A DNA stretch of 64,000 nt from Bog-756 sp963769905. GTDB lineage: Bacteria; Actinomycetota; Acidimicrobiia; Acidimicrobiales; RAAP-2. The stretch lies in the NCBI GenBank assembly GCA_963769905.1, contig CAVYNG010000001.1, forward strand, positions 372,001-436,000. Direction: 5' to 3'. The position numbers and the translations under genes were made by a program. Shown here in pieces: positions 32,050 to 40,216 of the stretch; the stretch's first letter is position 1; every line of letters starts with the position of its first letter. A model generated the notes under the pieces. It had not been told where the DNA came from. It did not search any database and worked only from the letters and a program-made list of their open reading frames with translations.

Positions 32050-33051
32050 TCATTCAGTTCGACGCAGGTGTTCAGAACCAGGCGTGCTTCTATCGGTGGA
32101 TCCGACAGCAATCGGACCGGCTGAGAAGGGCGCTCCGGCCCGGCTCCTGGCGCGTAAAGCGCTGGGCAATATGGAGCCGCTCAGGGTCAGGCCGGAACTT
32201 CCAGGCACCCGATTGCGTTCAACTGGTTCCTGTGCTCTTCGAGCTCCCGCGCCGAGGTCTCCATGGTTCACCCGGGGGGTTCCCGGCAGTGATCCCGGCG
32301 AGATTCGACCGCGTAGTCGCACCCGGCTGAGCACGGCAAGACAATCAAATCCGTCGCGCCACGTGATCTGCTTCCCCTGAGCGTGCGACCGACCGACATA
32401 GGAGACAGGAACTTCAAAGGGTCGAAATCCCCGTCGAAGAAGCTCGCCGGTTATTTCTGAATCGAGTCCAAAGCCAACGTTCTTCAAATGCAATTGACGG
32501 AACAACGGAAGCGGAAACATTTTCAGACAAGTGTGAAGATCGGTGAGGTATGCGCCGAACAACACATTGGCGGCAAACGTGGTCACACGGTTCCCCAGGG
32601 CATAACTGAATGACGGGAATAGCGTGTTGATGCCGAACACTCGGGTGCCGAATACGACCTCAGCCCGTCCTTCCACGATGGGTTCGAACATTCGGGCCAG
32701 GTCACACGCTCGGTACTCATGGTCGGCATCGAACACGACCATGTGGCTCCCGGTAGCCAAGGTGGCGCCATTCAGTACCGCCGCACCCTTACCAAGGTTT
32801 GTATCATGACGGCGAAGAGAGACCCGCGGATCGTCAATCCTCTGGAGAAGATCAGGGGTCCGATCCAAACTGCCATCGTCCACGACGATCAGTTCGAATC
32901 GGTGGCCGAGTTTCATCTCGAGGATCTCGGCAACGGCCTGTTCGATCGTGCCTTCTTCATTGTGGACCGGCATCACCACCGAGAGTGAGTAGTCCTCAGC
33001 CTCGGATATTTGGCTCTGCCCAACCGGCTCGATTTCGTCGGAACCCGTCAC
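32050..33051 (-). CDS. DPM1-like polyprenyl-phosphate glycosyltransferase (GT2)
   Basis: 333 residues. Residues 20-250 match the dolichol/polyprenyl-phosphate sugar transferase class: YSLSVVMPVHNEEGTIEQAV, FELIVVDDGSLDRTPDLL, NLGKGAAVLNGATLATGSHMVVFDADHEYRACDL and the acceptor motif FGLDSEITGELLRRGFRPFEVPVSY. Such enzymes load a sugar on undecaprenyl phosphate for use outside the membrane. The last ~85 residues (from RVRLRGRISPG) are low-complexity Arg/Ser/Gly/Pro with no family match and no membrane helices; they may be run-on sequence after loss of the original stop. It is the first gene of the polysaccharide operon. Confidence 0.83.
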   Translation of the reverse strand: MTGSDEIEPVGQSQISEAEDYSLSVVMPVHNEEGTIEQAVAEILEMKLGHRFELIVVDDGSLDRTPDLLQRIDDPRVSLRRHDTNLGKGAAVLNGATLATGSHMVVFDADHEYRACDLARMFEPIVEGRAEVVFGTRVFGINTLFPSFSYALGNRVTTFAANVLFGAYLTDLHTCLKMFPLPLFRQLHLKNVGFGLDSEITGELLRRGFRPFEVPVSYVGRSHAQGKQITWRDGFDCLAVLSRVRLRGRISPGSLPGTPRVNHGDLGAGARRAQEPVERNRVPGSSGLTLSGSILPSALRARSRAGAPFSAGPIAVGSTDRSTPGSEHLRRTE

Positions 33052-33380
33052 CGAATCACCGCGCCACGAGCTGACCCCGGCGGAGCGAAACCGGAAGTCC
33101 GAGGATCGGTCCTCCCGCGTTGCGTATCCGCCCAGTCAAGATTCCGACCGAACTCGCCATCCGCTGCCCCTCGCTGTAAGAGCCGGTAGTGCTGGTATCC
33201 CGACTGTCGGCATTCATCTCGCCCGACCCGGAGTTCCGTTCGCTTTCAGCGAAGGAGCCGGTCGACACTGCATGGGTCCGCCAAGTGACGCCCGACGGAG
33301 ATCTGTTGACCACGCTGAGCGGTGAGAGCACTACTTTCTGTGCTTGAGTATTGCTTTGAACGACGGGGGAGTCAAGACGT

Positions 33381-33561
33381 TTTGCGAAAGATTCATCGAG
33401 ACGCGACAGCAAGCATCATTGAAAGGTCATGAGATGGAATTTTTTTTGCAAGATTCATCGAGACGCGACAGCAAAGCATCATTCAAAGGTCATCAGATGG
33501 AATTCTTTCGCAAGATTCATCGAACGCGACAGCAAGCATCATTGAAAGGTCATGAGATGGA
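33381..33561 (+). repeat. 62-bp tandem repeat, three copies
   Basis: ATTCATCG starts at 33391, 33453 and 33515, an exact 62-bp period. Each unit has the order TTTGCRARATTCATCGA, ACGCGACAGCAAGCATCATT, GAAAGGTCATGAGATGGAAT; the copies differ by a few substitutions and 1-3 indels, and the third is cut at ATGGATCGG. The unit length is not a multiple of three and the indels break any frame, so it is not coding. Confidence 0.85.
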
Positions 33562-33792
33562 TCGGCGTGACTGGCGTAGATCCTCTTCGCCGGCGCACGG
33601 TTGATGAAACCACCCGCGTCGAATAGGTACTTGGGCGACGGCCCTGTCGAGAATTTCCTGCTGAGGTGCCGTTGACACATGCGCTCCGGCGCGTCGTCGA
33701 TGGCTTGCCCGACCGCCACCATCGTCAGCACGGGTAGCCGAGTAGCAACCTCCGCCCCGGCATAACACCGTTAGGTCCTACGACAACGGCGA

Positions 33793-33798
33793 TAGTCT
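33793..33798 (+). promoter_or_regulatory. -10 element TAGTCT, leaderless promoter of a GT4 gene
   Basis: TAGTCT is six bases before the second of two consecutive GTG codons (33805), the same spacing as elsewhere in the window. Confidence 0.5.
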
Positions 33799-33804
33799 CG
33801 AGTG

Positions 33805-34917
33805 GTGCGGCAGATCGATGTGCTCAGTGTCGTTTACAACGTATCTGGCAGTGGCGCTGTCGAACGTAGAGCTCGTCAAGACGTGAATACCTTGGCCCAC
33901 CTCGGTTATACGAACGCCGTCGCTACAGACGGGCCTAGTGACACCCGACTCCCATCAGGAGTCCGCGTGTATGTCGGTCTTCCGATCGGTGCGCACTGGG
34001 CTCTGCCGTCGCCAGCAAATGAATTGGCGGCGGTAGCGGGCGCGCGAAGGGCGCTCCGCACGGCACTACGATCCTCCAGTCCGCGCACAATCGTGTTTCA
34101 CCATTCCACAGTGGGTCGGGCTGCAGTTGCTGCCGCACGCTCGGTAGGGGCGCGCTCGGTATTTGTCGTCCAGGCCTTGATTGAGGATCGAGTTGCACAA
34201 TCAGCAAACCCTTACGGGTTGCTCACGACCTCTTTGTACAAGAGGGAAAATACATTTTCCCTGCGTCATTCCGATCGTGTCGTGTGCATCTCCAACCAGA
34301 TAGCTTCCATGGCCCGCGCAGGTGGCGCGTCGCTGGAATCGATTCGAGTTGTCGCGAACCCCGTGGATACCGAATTCTTTTACGATCGGGGAGCCGTTCG
34401 CGATATCGACCTGCTCTATCTCGGGCGCCTATCTGTTGAGAAGGGCGTGGATCTACTTCTTCAGGCTCTTTCTGGCATCGAGCTGCGGGGAAGGATCGTC
34501 ATTGCGGGCGACGGGCCGGAGGGTGCGAGGCTCCGAGCCGCGGCCGAACAGAAAGCCCTTTCTGTCGAATTCGTGGGGCACGTTGATCATGACGAGGCCC
34601 GAGATCTACTTTGCCGCAGTCGACTCTTGGTGGTCCCCTCCCGCTCGGAACCGCAGGGCGTCGTCGTGCTGGAAGCTCTTGCATCGGGAACCCCTGTCAT
34701 CGGTTCAAACGTCGGTGGCATACCCGACATGATTCGCGATGGCGAGAACGGATGGTTGGTCCGGCCACAGAACTCGGATGATCTCCGCAGAGCAATTCTG
34801 AAGGCATTCCAAGACCCCGCGAAGCTTGACGATATGCGCACTCTCGCGAGGCAATCAGTCAAAGGGTATTCGCTGCAAGAGCTTGGTGGCTCGATCACGG
34901 CGGCTTATATCAGTTGA
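33805..34917 (+). CDS. GT4-family glycosyltransferase
   Basis: A ~370-residue GT-B enzyme: N-terminal DVLSVVYNVSGSGAVERRARQD and TIVFHHSTVGRAAVAAA; C-terminal DLLYLGRLSVEKGVDLLLQAL, RIVIAGDGPEGARLRAAAE, VEFVGHVDHDEARDLLCRS, and the EX7E motif in SRSEPQGVVVLEALASGTPVIGSNVGGIPD. Unlike the other island glycosyltransferases it is on the plus strand with its own promoter, at the right edge of the cluster. The start is 33805 (or the adjacent GTG at 33802). Codon use is less GC-biased than in the flanking chromosome, as in the rest of the island. Confidence 0.88.
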   Translation: MRQIDVLSVVYNVSGSGAVERRARQDVNTLAHLGYTNAVATDGPSDTRLPSGVRVYVGLPIGAHWALPSPANELAAVAGARRALRTALRSSSPRTIVFHHSTVGRAAVAAARSVGARSVFVVQALIEDRVAQSANPYGLLTTSLYKRENTFSLRHSDRVVCISNQIASMARAGGASLESIRVVANPVDTEFFYDRGAVRDIDLLYLGRLSVEKGVDLLLQALSGIELRGRIVIAGDGPEGARLRAAAEQKALSVEFVGHVDHDEARDLLCRSRLLVVPSRSEPQGVVVLEALASGTPVIGSNVGGIPDMIRDGENGWLVRPQNSDDLRRAILKAFQDPAKLDDMRTLARQSVKGYSLQELGGSITAAYIS

Positions 34918-35241
34918 GACTGACCTCGGCCACGTGGTCTTCACGTCGAGCCTGAGCCGATCAGTCGCCGACCGCACGGCGGCCTCGCACAACGGTACGA
35001 GAGTCGGCGCTCTCTCATGAACCGCGCTAGCTGACCATCATCGAGATCCCCGGTCATCATCTTGTGGAACAGCCCCTGACCTGGGGCAATGGTCAGTGGG
35101 CGAAGCTCATGACGACCTGATCTACCAACTTCCGGAATGACAGAGGAGGGTTTGAATAGTGTCTCAGGCTCTCCGCTCGAGGTCTGCGTCCCGACCTGCC
35201 GAGCGAGGTACTTGCTTCGGAGGGTGGGGAAACTGAGTGGC
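34918..35241. other. Intergenic stretch, no gene seen
   Basis: 324 bp between the last island glycosyltransferase and the ABC permease gene (convergent). I find no RNA gene, terminator hairpin of note or coding signal. It is the likely right-hand transition from island to higher-GC chromosome. Confidence 0.4.
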
Positions 35242-36411
35242 TCACGTGTCGCGGGTCACCATCCGCCAAGCTCCGAGGGCCGTCCACACGACGATCCAGC
35301 CAACGATCACGCAGACGGCCACCGTGGTCGATTCGTGAAGGACGGAAGCCTGGTCGGAAGGGCCGCCTCCGAAGGGCGTTGGGAGACCACCAGGTTCGAC
35401 GTGGGCGGTGGCTGCTCCGATCACGCCCCGTTGGAGGTTGACAAAGTGGGGGAGATGAGCTCGCAGCGCCAGCGGGGTCAAGATGAGCTCGAGCACGATC
35501 ATCAAGACGACGGTCACCGTTCGTTGGCCGAGCAGCGACGACAGCCCGAGTCCGATCAGAAAGGCGACGGCGGCCTCGAGCTCGATCCACAGACCGGTCT
35601 TGATCATCAAAGAGACCGACGGGGACAAGAAGTGCCGCGCGTAGTCCGGGTAGGCGTCTTCGGCGACGTGGACCGCCAAAGCGCGGAGCTGAGCGGGAGT
35701 GCATGGTCCCGTACTTGGGGGTCCGCCGATGACCTTGACGTTCCCACCGCCCGGACCATTTGGGCCGGGCAGGCAGGCGGCATTCGGCAGCTCGCCCGGG
35801 TTGATTCGAAGCGGAAAATTGTTCACGACATCGTTGGGGTGCTCTCCGGCCCAACGGACGAGCCCGGCTTCTGAGAGCTGGGCCGGCACTGTCGTCCCGT
35901 TGTAGCTGAGCGTGCTCGGAGCCGCGAACACGCACACCGCGCACACGACGGTGAACCCGATCGCCACCAGCGGCAGGATGATCCCGAGCCCGGCCGGGAT
36001 GCGGGCCAGGTACAGCGCCAGTCGGGAGCGTCCCGTGACCACGTGATGGCGAAACATCCCCTCGGTCAGGTCGACCGAGCCCGCCGTCGCCCCGAGGGTG
36101 GCGGCCACGATGAAGCCGAACACGTAGAGAACTCCGGCCACCAGCCCGACGTACACGGTGTAGCCGCCCGCGGTCCCGTAGGTGCGCGGGGCTGCGGCGT
36201 GGAGGATCAGCCGGAGGAGGAGGTACGCGGTGGGGAGGCCGACGGTCACCCCGGCCAAGAGGACCATCAGTCCGCGTCGCTTGCGGAGCTCGTGAAAGCG
36301 GGCGGCGATCATGCGTCCCGAGGGCACCCATGATCCGCGGTGGTCCGGCGAAGCCCCCGGTCCGTACGTCCGAGTCGACCGTGCCGTCAGTACTCCGGTT
36401 GCCGCGCTCAC
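35242..36411 (-). CDS. ABC-2 type transporter permease
   Basis: A 389-residue membrane subunit. A cytosolic N-terminus (MIAARFHELRKRRGLMVLLAG) leads to six to seven hydrophobic segments (LPTAYLLLRLIL, YTVYVGLVAGVLYVFGFIVAA, GIILPLVAIGFTVVCAVCVF, LEAAVAFLIGLGLSSLLG, TVTVVLMIVLELILTPLAL, TTVAVCVIVGWIVVWTALGAW). A ~130-residue outer loop contains PGPNGPGGGNVKV and two Cys. It pairs with the ATPase directly upstream: its GTG start overlaps the ATPase stop as GTGA. The substrate is unknown; the linked two-component system suggests induction by a membrane-acting compound. Confidence 0.8.
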   Translation of the reverse strand: MSAATGVLTARSTRTYGPGASPDHRGSWVPSGRMIAARFHELRKRRGLMVLLAGVTVGLPTAYLLLRLILHAAAPRTYGTAGGYTVYVGLVAGVLYVFGFIVAATLGATAGSVDLTEGMFRHHVVTGRSRLALYLARIPAGLGIILPLVAIGFTVVCAVCVFAAPSTLSYNGTTVPAQLSEAGLVRWAGEHPNDVVNNFPLRINPGELPNAACLPGPNGPGGGNVKVIGGPPSTGPCTPAQLRALAVHVAEDAYPDYARHFLSPSVSLMIKTGLWIELEAAVAFLIGLGLSSLLGQRTVTVVLMIVLELILTPLALRAHLPHFVNLQRGVIGAATAHVEPGGLPTPFGGGPSDQASVLHESTTVAVCVIVGWIVVWTALGAWRMVTRDT

Positions 36412-37382
36412 GACGCTGTCCCCAGTCGGCTGGTGACTTCCAAGAACCACGACTCGAGCGAGGCCTGCAGCGGTTGGATCCGGTAGAGGTCGATCCCGCC
36501 CTCGACGAGGACCCGACTGATCTCCGCGACCAGATCTCGGCCCGCACCGGGGGGGAGTGTGGCGCTGAGGCCGTAGGGGACGAGATCGACGGACGCTCCG
36601 CCGGCCACGCGCTCGATCAGCCTTCGTGCCCGCTCAGGTTCCGAACACTCCACCTCGAGGACCACCGAGGTTCCGGCGAGCAGTTCGGCGATGGGTCCTT
36701 GTCGAATGACGGTGCCACGGTCGACGATGGCGACCGAGTCGCACGTCCGCTGGACCTCGTCGAGCAGGTGGGAGGAGAGCACGACCGTGCGTCCCTCGTC
36801 GACGAAGGAGAGGATCATCTCTCGCATGTCGCTCATGCCAGCCGGATCGAGACCGTTCATCGGCTCGTCCAAGATGAGAAGTTCCGGATCCCCGAGCAGG
36901 CACGCGGCCACGCCGAGACGCTGGCGCATCCCCATCGAATAGCCCGCCACCTTGTCGTCGGCCCGCCGTCCCAGGCCGACCCGGTCCAACGCGGGATCGA
37001 TGCGGTCGCTCGCCGCGGGCTCGCGCGAGCTGGCCAACATCGCGAGGTTCTCACGACCGGTGAGATGCTGGTGGAAGCGCGGCTCGTCGACGATGGCCCC
37101 GACGCGTGTGAGGGCCTTGTCGCGATGCTTCGGAACGGGATACCCGAGAATGGACATGGTTCCTGCGTCTGCGTGGGTCAATCCGAGGAGAACACGCATG
37201 AGTGTGGTCTTGCCCGCGCCGTTCGGTCCGAGATAGCCGAATGCACATCCCCGCGGGACCGACAGATCCACCCCGTTGACGGCGGCGTTCGCACCGAATT
37301 TCTTGTGGAGGCCGTGCACCTCGACGGCCCAGCCGTCGGGGTCTTTTGCTTCGTCGCGCGCGGGCGGCGAAAGGACGTTCAT
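36408..37382 (-). CDS. ABC transporter ATP-binding protein
   Basis: A 324-residue ATPase of the ABC-2/DrrA type: Walker A GPNGAGKTT, Q-loop region VGAIVDEPRFHQHLTGRENL, signature YSMGMRQRLGVAACLL (a variant of LSGGQ), Walker B LLILDEPMNGLDP, then the H-loop SSHLLDEV. A C-terminal ~80-residue DrrA-like extension (RLIERVAGGASVDLVPYGL) follows. The ATG at 37382 has AGGAGG ten bases upstream. It is divergent from the response regulator across 150 bp, the common layout for a regulated efflux or resistance transporter. Confidence 0.92.
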   Translation of the reverse strand: MNVLSPPARDEAKDPDGWAVEVHGLHKKFGANAAVNGVDLSVPRGCAFGYLGPNGAGKTTLMRVLLGLTHADAGTMSILGYPVPKHRDKALTRVGAIVDEPRFHQHLTGRENLAMLASSREPAASDRIDPALDRVGLGRRADDKVAGYSMGMRQRLGVAACLLGDPELLILDEPMNGLDPAGMSDMREMILSFVDEGRTVVLSSHLLDEVQRTCDSVAIVDRGTVIRQGPIAELLAGTSVVLEVECSEPERARRLIERVAGGASVDLVPYGLSATLPPGAGRDLVAEISRVLVEGGIDLYRIQPLQASLESWFLEVTSRLGTAS

Positions 37383-37441
37383 CGGGGCCTACCTCCTCAG
37401 CTCGGTTCTGGCTCCGATACATAGATGTACACGTCGTCGGG

Positions 37442-37507
37442 TGACAGTACGGTTTCAGGCCGTACCTTGGCGTTGACAGGGTGGTTTTCTCTGACACCTG
37501 ACTGTCA
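37442..37507. promoter_or_regulatory. Repeat-rich control region between ABC operon and two-component system
   Basis: TGACAG occurs at 37442 and again ~32 bp further on. GTACGG at 37447 and CCGTAC ending at 37465 form an inverted repeat. TGACA (37492-37496) and TGTCA (37503-37507) form another with a 6-bp spacer. These are plausible binding sites for the adjacent OmpR-type regulator. Confidence 0.45.
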
Positions 37508-37531
37508 CCTGGGAGCAGGGATCATGGTGGC

Positions 37532-38212
37532 ATGAGAGTTCTCGTCGTCGAAGACCACGTGGTGCTCGCTCGCACGGTCGGCATCGGACTCCGGAGGGAG
37601 GGAATGGCCGTCGATGTCGTGCTCGACGGAGCCGACGCGCTCGAGCGCCTGGCGGTCACCCGCTACGACGTCGTGATCCTCGATCGCGATCTGCCAGCCG
37701 TGCATGGGGACACCGTCTGCCGGCACATGGTCGAACAGCACCTCGAGGCTCGGGTTCTCATGTTGACGGCGTCGGGTTCCGTCGAGGACCGGGTGAGCGG
37801 TCTCGAGCTCGGGGCCGATGACTACCTGCCCAAGCCGTTCGACTTCGCCGAGCTCGTTGCGCGCGTCCGGGCCCTCGGCCGCCGGTCGCCGTCGGCGAGC
37901 CCGGTCACCTTTGAGTGCGGCGACCTCGTCGTCGACCCGGCCCGCCGGCTGGCCTGCCGAGAGGGGCGTGCGCTGGCTCTCAGCCCGAAGGAGTTCGCCG
38001 TCCTCGAGTGCTTGCTCGAATCCGACGGCCGGGTGGTCTCCAGCGAGGAGCTGTTGGACCGGGTGTGGGACGAGGCCGTCGACCCGTTCACCACCACCGT
38101 CAAGACAACCATCCTCCGGCTTCGAAACAAGCTGGGCCAGCCTCCGCTCATCGAGACCGTGCGGGAAGGGGGCTACCGGATTGCTGCCGGACAGACCGGA
38201 GTCGACCCGTGA
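37532..38212 (+). CDS. OmpR/PhoB-family response regulator
   Basis: 226 residues. Receiver domain MRVLVVEDHVVLARTVGIGL with phospho-acceptor Asp51 in VILDRDLP, conserved Thr in LMLTASGS and Lys in DDYLPKPF. A winged-helix DNA-binding domain (res. ~130-220) has LSPKEFAVLECLLESDGRVVSSEELLDRVWD and TTVKTTILRLRNKLG with GGYRI at the end. The stop overlaps the kinase start as GTGA. It probably controls the divergent ABC transporter genes. Confidence 0.93.
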   Translation: MRVLVVEDHVVLARTVGIGLRREGMAVDVVLDGADALERLAVTRYDVVILDRDLPAVHGDTVCRHMVEQHLEARVLMLTASGSVEDRVSGLELGADDYLPKPFDFAELVARVRALGRRSPSASPVTFECGDLVVDPARRLACREGRALALSPKEFAVLECLLESDGRVVSSEELLDRVWDEAVDPFTTTVKTTILRLRNKLGQPPLIETVREGGYRIAAGQTGVDP

Positions 38213-39354
38213 GCGCTGCCCCGTCCCGCCACGGTCCTCGGCCCGTGAGGCGCACGCTGCAGGTGCGTCTGGCGGCCTCGTACGGAGGGATCTTCTTCTT
38301 GCTGGGACTCCTCGTCCTCGCCATCCCCTACTTCCTCGGCCGGGCATCGACGACCTCGGTCGCCGTCCCAGTGGGTCGGGGAGTCGACGTCCCGTTCCGG
38401 CGCGGCCTGGTGAGCGCACAACGAGGCGCCGACGTTCACCAGCAGCTCGTGTTTTCGCTCTTGGCGCTGGCAGTCCTGGTTGCCATGTCCTTCGTGCTCG
38501 GATGGGTCCTTGCCGGGCGCGCCCTACGGCCGCTCCGTGAGATCACGGCGACGACCAGGGAGATCTCGGCTAGCAACCTGAATCGACGCCTGTCCGTCGA
38601 AGGTCCGTATGACGAGTTGAACGAGCTGGGCGCCACTCTCGACGACCTCTTGGCACGGCTCGAGGCGTCGTTCGCGTCGCAGCGAAACTTCGTCTCCAAC
38701 GCGTCGCACGAACTGCGCACCCCCCTGACCGCCGAGCGGGCCTTGCTCCAGGTGGCTCTCGCGGACCCGGACCCCTCCGTGGAATCGCTTCGTGCCGTCT
38801 GCGAAGAGCTGGTGGAGTTGGGAGGCAACCAGCAACGGCTGATCGACGACCTCTTGATACTGGCGCAGAGCGAGGGGGGGGTCGAGCGTCCGCAAGGCTT
38901 CGACCTTTCGCCCGTCGCCCGCTCCGCGGTCCGTGCCCGCCAGGAGGAGGCCTCCTCGTGCGATGTGACCCTCGAGGCGTCCTGTGTGTCCGCCCCGGTT
39001 CTCGGCGACAGGCGTCTCGTCACCATCTTGGTGGGCAACCTGGTGGACAACGCGATCCGCCACAACCTCGCGGGAGGGCGCGCCACCGTGCGGACGTCGC
39101 ACAGTGGACGCGGGTCCACCGTCGCCGTGAGCAATTCAGGTCCCGTCGTCGACGAAGACGAAGTGGGCCACCTCTGCGAGCCGTTCATGCGCCCCGGGAG
39201 CACCCGCCGCCTTCATTCCGAGGGTTACGGCCTGGGCTTGGCCATCGTCCGGGCCGTCGCAGACGCTCACCACGCGGAGCTGCGGGTCCGGGCCAGGTCC
39301 CAGGGCGGTCTCGCGGTCGACGTCACGTTCCCACCCCAGCGCGTCGACCAGTAG
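38209..39354 (+). CDS. Membrane sensor histidine kinase
   Basis: 381 residues. TM1 at ~24-43 (SYGGIFFLLGLLVLAIPYFL), a short ~37-residue outer loop, TM2 at ~81-102, HAMP domain to ~155, H-box FVSNASHELRTPLT with phospho-acceptor His167, N-box NLVDNAIRHN, and G-box region EGYGLGLAIVRAVADAH. The small sensor loop resembles kinases that read membrane or transporter state rather than a soluble ligand. The GTG start at 38209 overlaps the regulator stop. Further in-frame codons upstream are inside the regulator gene. Confidence 0.93.
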   Translation: MSAAPSRHGPRPVRRTLQVRLAASYGGIFFLLGLLVLAIPYFLGRASTTSVAVPVGRGVDVPFRRGLVSAQRGADVHQQLVFSLLALAVLVAMSFVLGWVLAGRALRPLREITATTREISASNLNRRLSVEGPYDELNELGATLDDLLARLEASFASQRNFVSNASHELRTPLTAERALLQVALADPDPSVESLRAVCEELVELGGNQQRLIDDLLILAQSEGGVERPQGFDLSPVARSAVRARQEEASSCDVTLEASCVSAPVLGDRRLVTILVGNLVDNAIRHNLAGGRATVRTSHSGRGSTVAVSNSGPVVDEDEVGHLCEPFMRPGSTRRLHSEGYGLGLAIVRAVADAHHAELRVRARSQGGLAVDVTFPPQRVDQ

Positions 39355-39418
39355 CGACTCGGCACCGGTGGTCCTCGTATCGGTCGACGTTCACCCACCA
39401 CCCTGCCCCATCGCGGTA

Positions 39419-40081
39419 CTAGGCGGCGGCTGGACGGCTGAAACGAAGCAGGACCTTGTCCCGTCGGTAGTAGTCCAACCAGTCGAGGAGCGGCACCTCG
39501 GCCCGGTGGAGCGAGGCCGGCACGAACCGGAACCGGAGCTCGGCCAGCGCGACCGTAAACCCGATCGCCTCGAACAATTCGGCGACGTCGTCGAGGTTGT
39601 TGATCGGCGGTAGGTCGAGCGAAGTCGCGTTGTCGGCGTGCCACTCGGCCATGATCGGGCTCCGGTCGTGTACGCCCATGACCGCGTAGTACGCGGCGCC
39701 CGGATCGAGCGCCGCGAACACCGCTTCGGCGTGGCTGGAGAGGTCCCGCACCAGGTAGAGGACCTCGTGACTGAAGGCCAAGTCGAAGCCGCCCCACCCG
39801 GGCGGCACGGTGTCCCCGACTTCGAAGGTGAGCGGCCGATCGCCGGACAGGCGCCGGGCGTCCTCGATGGCGCCGGCCGCCGGGTCGTAGCCCCATCCCT
39901 CGCCGATCCCATGCGCGTCGACGAGCAACCGCAGGAACCCGCCCTGGTTGCACCCGGCGTCGAGCGCCTTCCGACCGGTGAGGTCCTCGGCGACCGTGTC
40001 GAGGATGGCGAGCCAGATGAAACCGTGCTCCTCCTGCATGGCGGCGTCCTCGGCGGCGCTCCTCCAGTAACCGTCACCCAC
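39419..40081 (-). CDS. Class I SAM-dependent methyltransferase
   Basis: 220 residues. SAM motif I KALDAGCNQGGFLRLLVDAHG, motif II WGYDPAAGAI, then LAFSHEVLYLVRDLSSHAEAVFAALDPGAAYY and a C-terminal DDVAELFEAIGFTVALAELRF, typical of the methyltransferase-11/12 group. The GTG at 40081 is preferred because TACGAT lies seven bases upstream; an ATG at 40090 overlaps that box. The tail WLDYYRRDKVLLRFSRP is as in small-molecule methyltransferases. Substrate unknown. Confidence 0.8.
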   Translation of the reverse strand: MGDGYWRSAAEDAAMQEEHGFIWLAILDTVAEDLTGRKALDAGCNQGGFLRLLVDAHGIGEGWGYDPAAGAIEDARRLSGDRPLTFEVGDTVPPGWGGFDLAFSHEVLYLVRDLSSHAEAVFAALDPGAAYYAVMGVHDRSPIMAEWHADNATSLDLPPINNLDDVAELFEAIGFTVALAELRFRFVPASLHRAEVPLLDWLDYYRRDKVLLRFSRPAAA

Positions 40082-40088
40082 TCCGGGC

Positions 40089-40094
40089 ATCGTA
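40089..40094 (-). promoter_or_regulatory. -10 element TACGAT, leaderless promoter of a methyltransferase gene
   Basis: TACGAT (minus strand) is seven bases before the GTG at 40081; it moves the preferred start from 40090 to 40081. Confidence 0.45.
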
Positions 40095-40216
40095 CGCTCG
40101 GCGATCCACGGTCCGGCTCCCGACGTCGGCTGCGACGGCGCCGGATGGAGAAAGCGGACCCGGCGCGATGCCGTGTCCTCACGAACCGATCGCGCAGATC
40201 GCCCTTGCGAGAGTTC

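Larger units (their letters stand above)
33052..33804. other. Intergenic region between divergent glycan genes
   Basis: About 750 bp with no gene that I can support. It holds a 62-bp tandem repeat (33381-33561) and, from 33562 to 33790, unremarkable sequence. A minus-strand frame at 33056-33412 ends just before the DPM1-like gene, but I see no family features in it. GC is visibly lower than in the flanking chromosome. Confidence 0.5.

Noticed and set aside
33056..33412. Minus-strand frame ending just before the DPM1-like gene
   Set aside because: No family motifs, no start with a ribosome-binding site, and its far end lies in the repeat. Kept only as part of the intergenic description.
33381..33561. 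Repeat array considered as CRISPR or as coding repeats
   Set aside because: The units are directly abutting 62-bp copies without unique spacers, no cas genes are near, and indels break any reading frame.
33344..33604. 86-codon plus-strand frame through the 62-bp repeats
   Set aside because: The unit length is not a multiple of three, codon bias is absent, and there is no ribosome-binding site.
36330..37424. 364-codon plus-strand frame opposite the ABC ATPase gene
   Set aside because: The opposite strand holds complete Walker A, signature and Walker B motifs; the plus frame has no family content.
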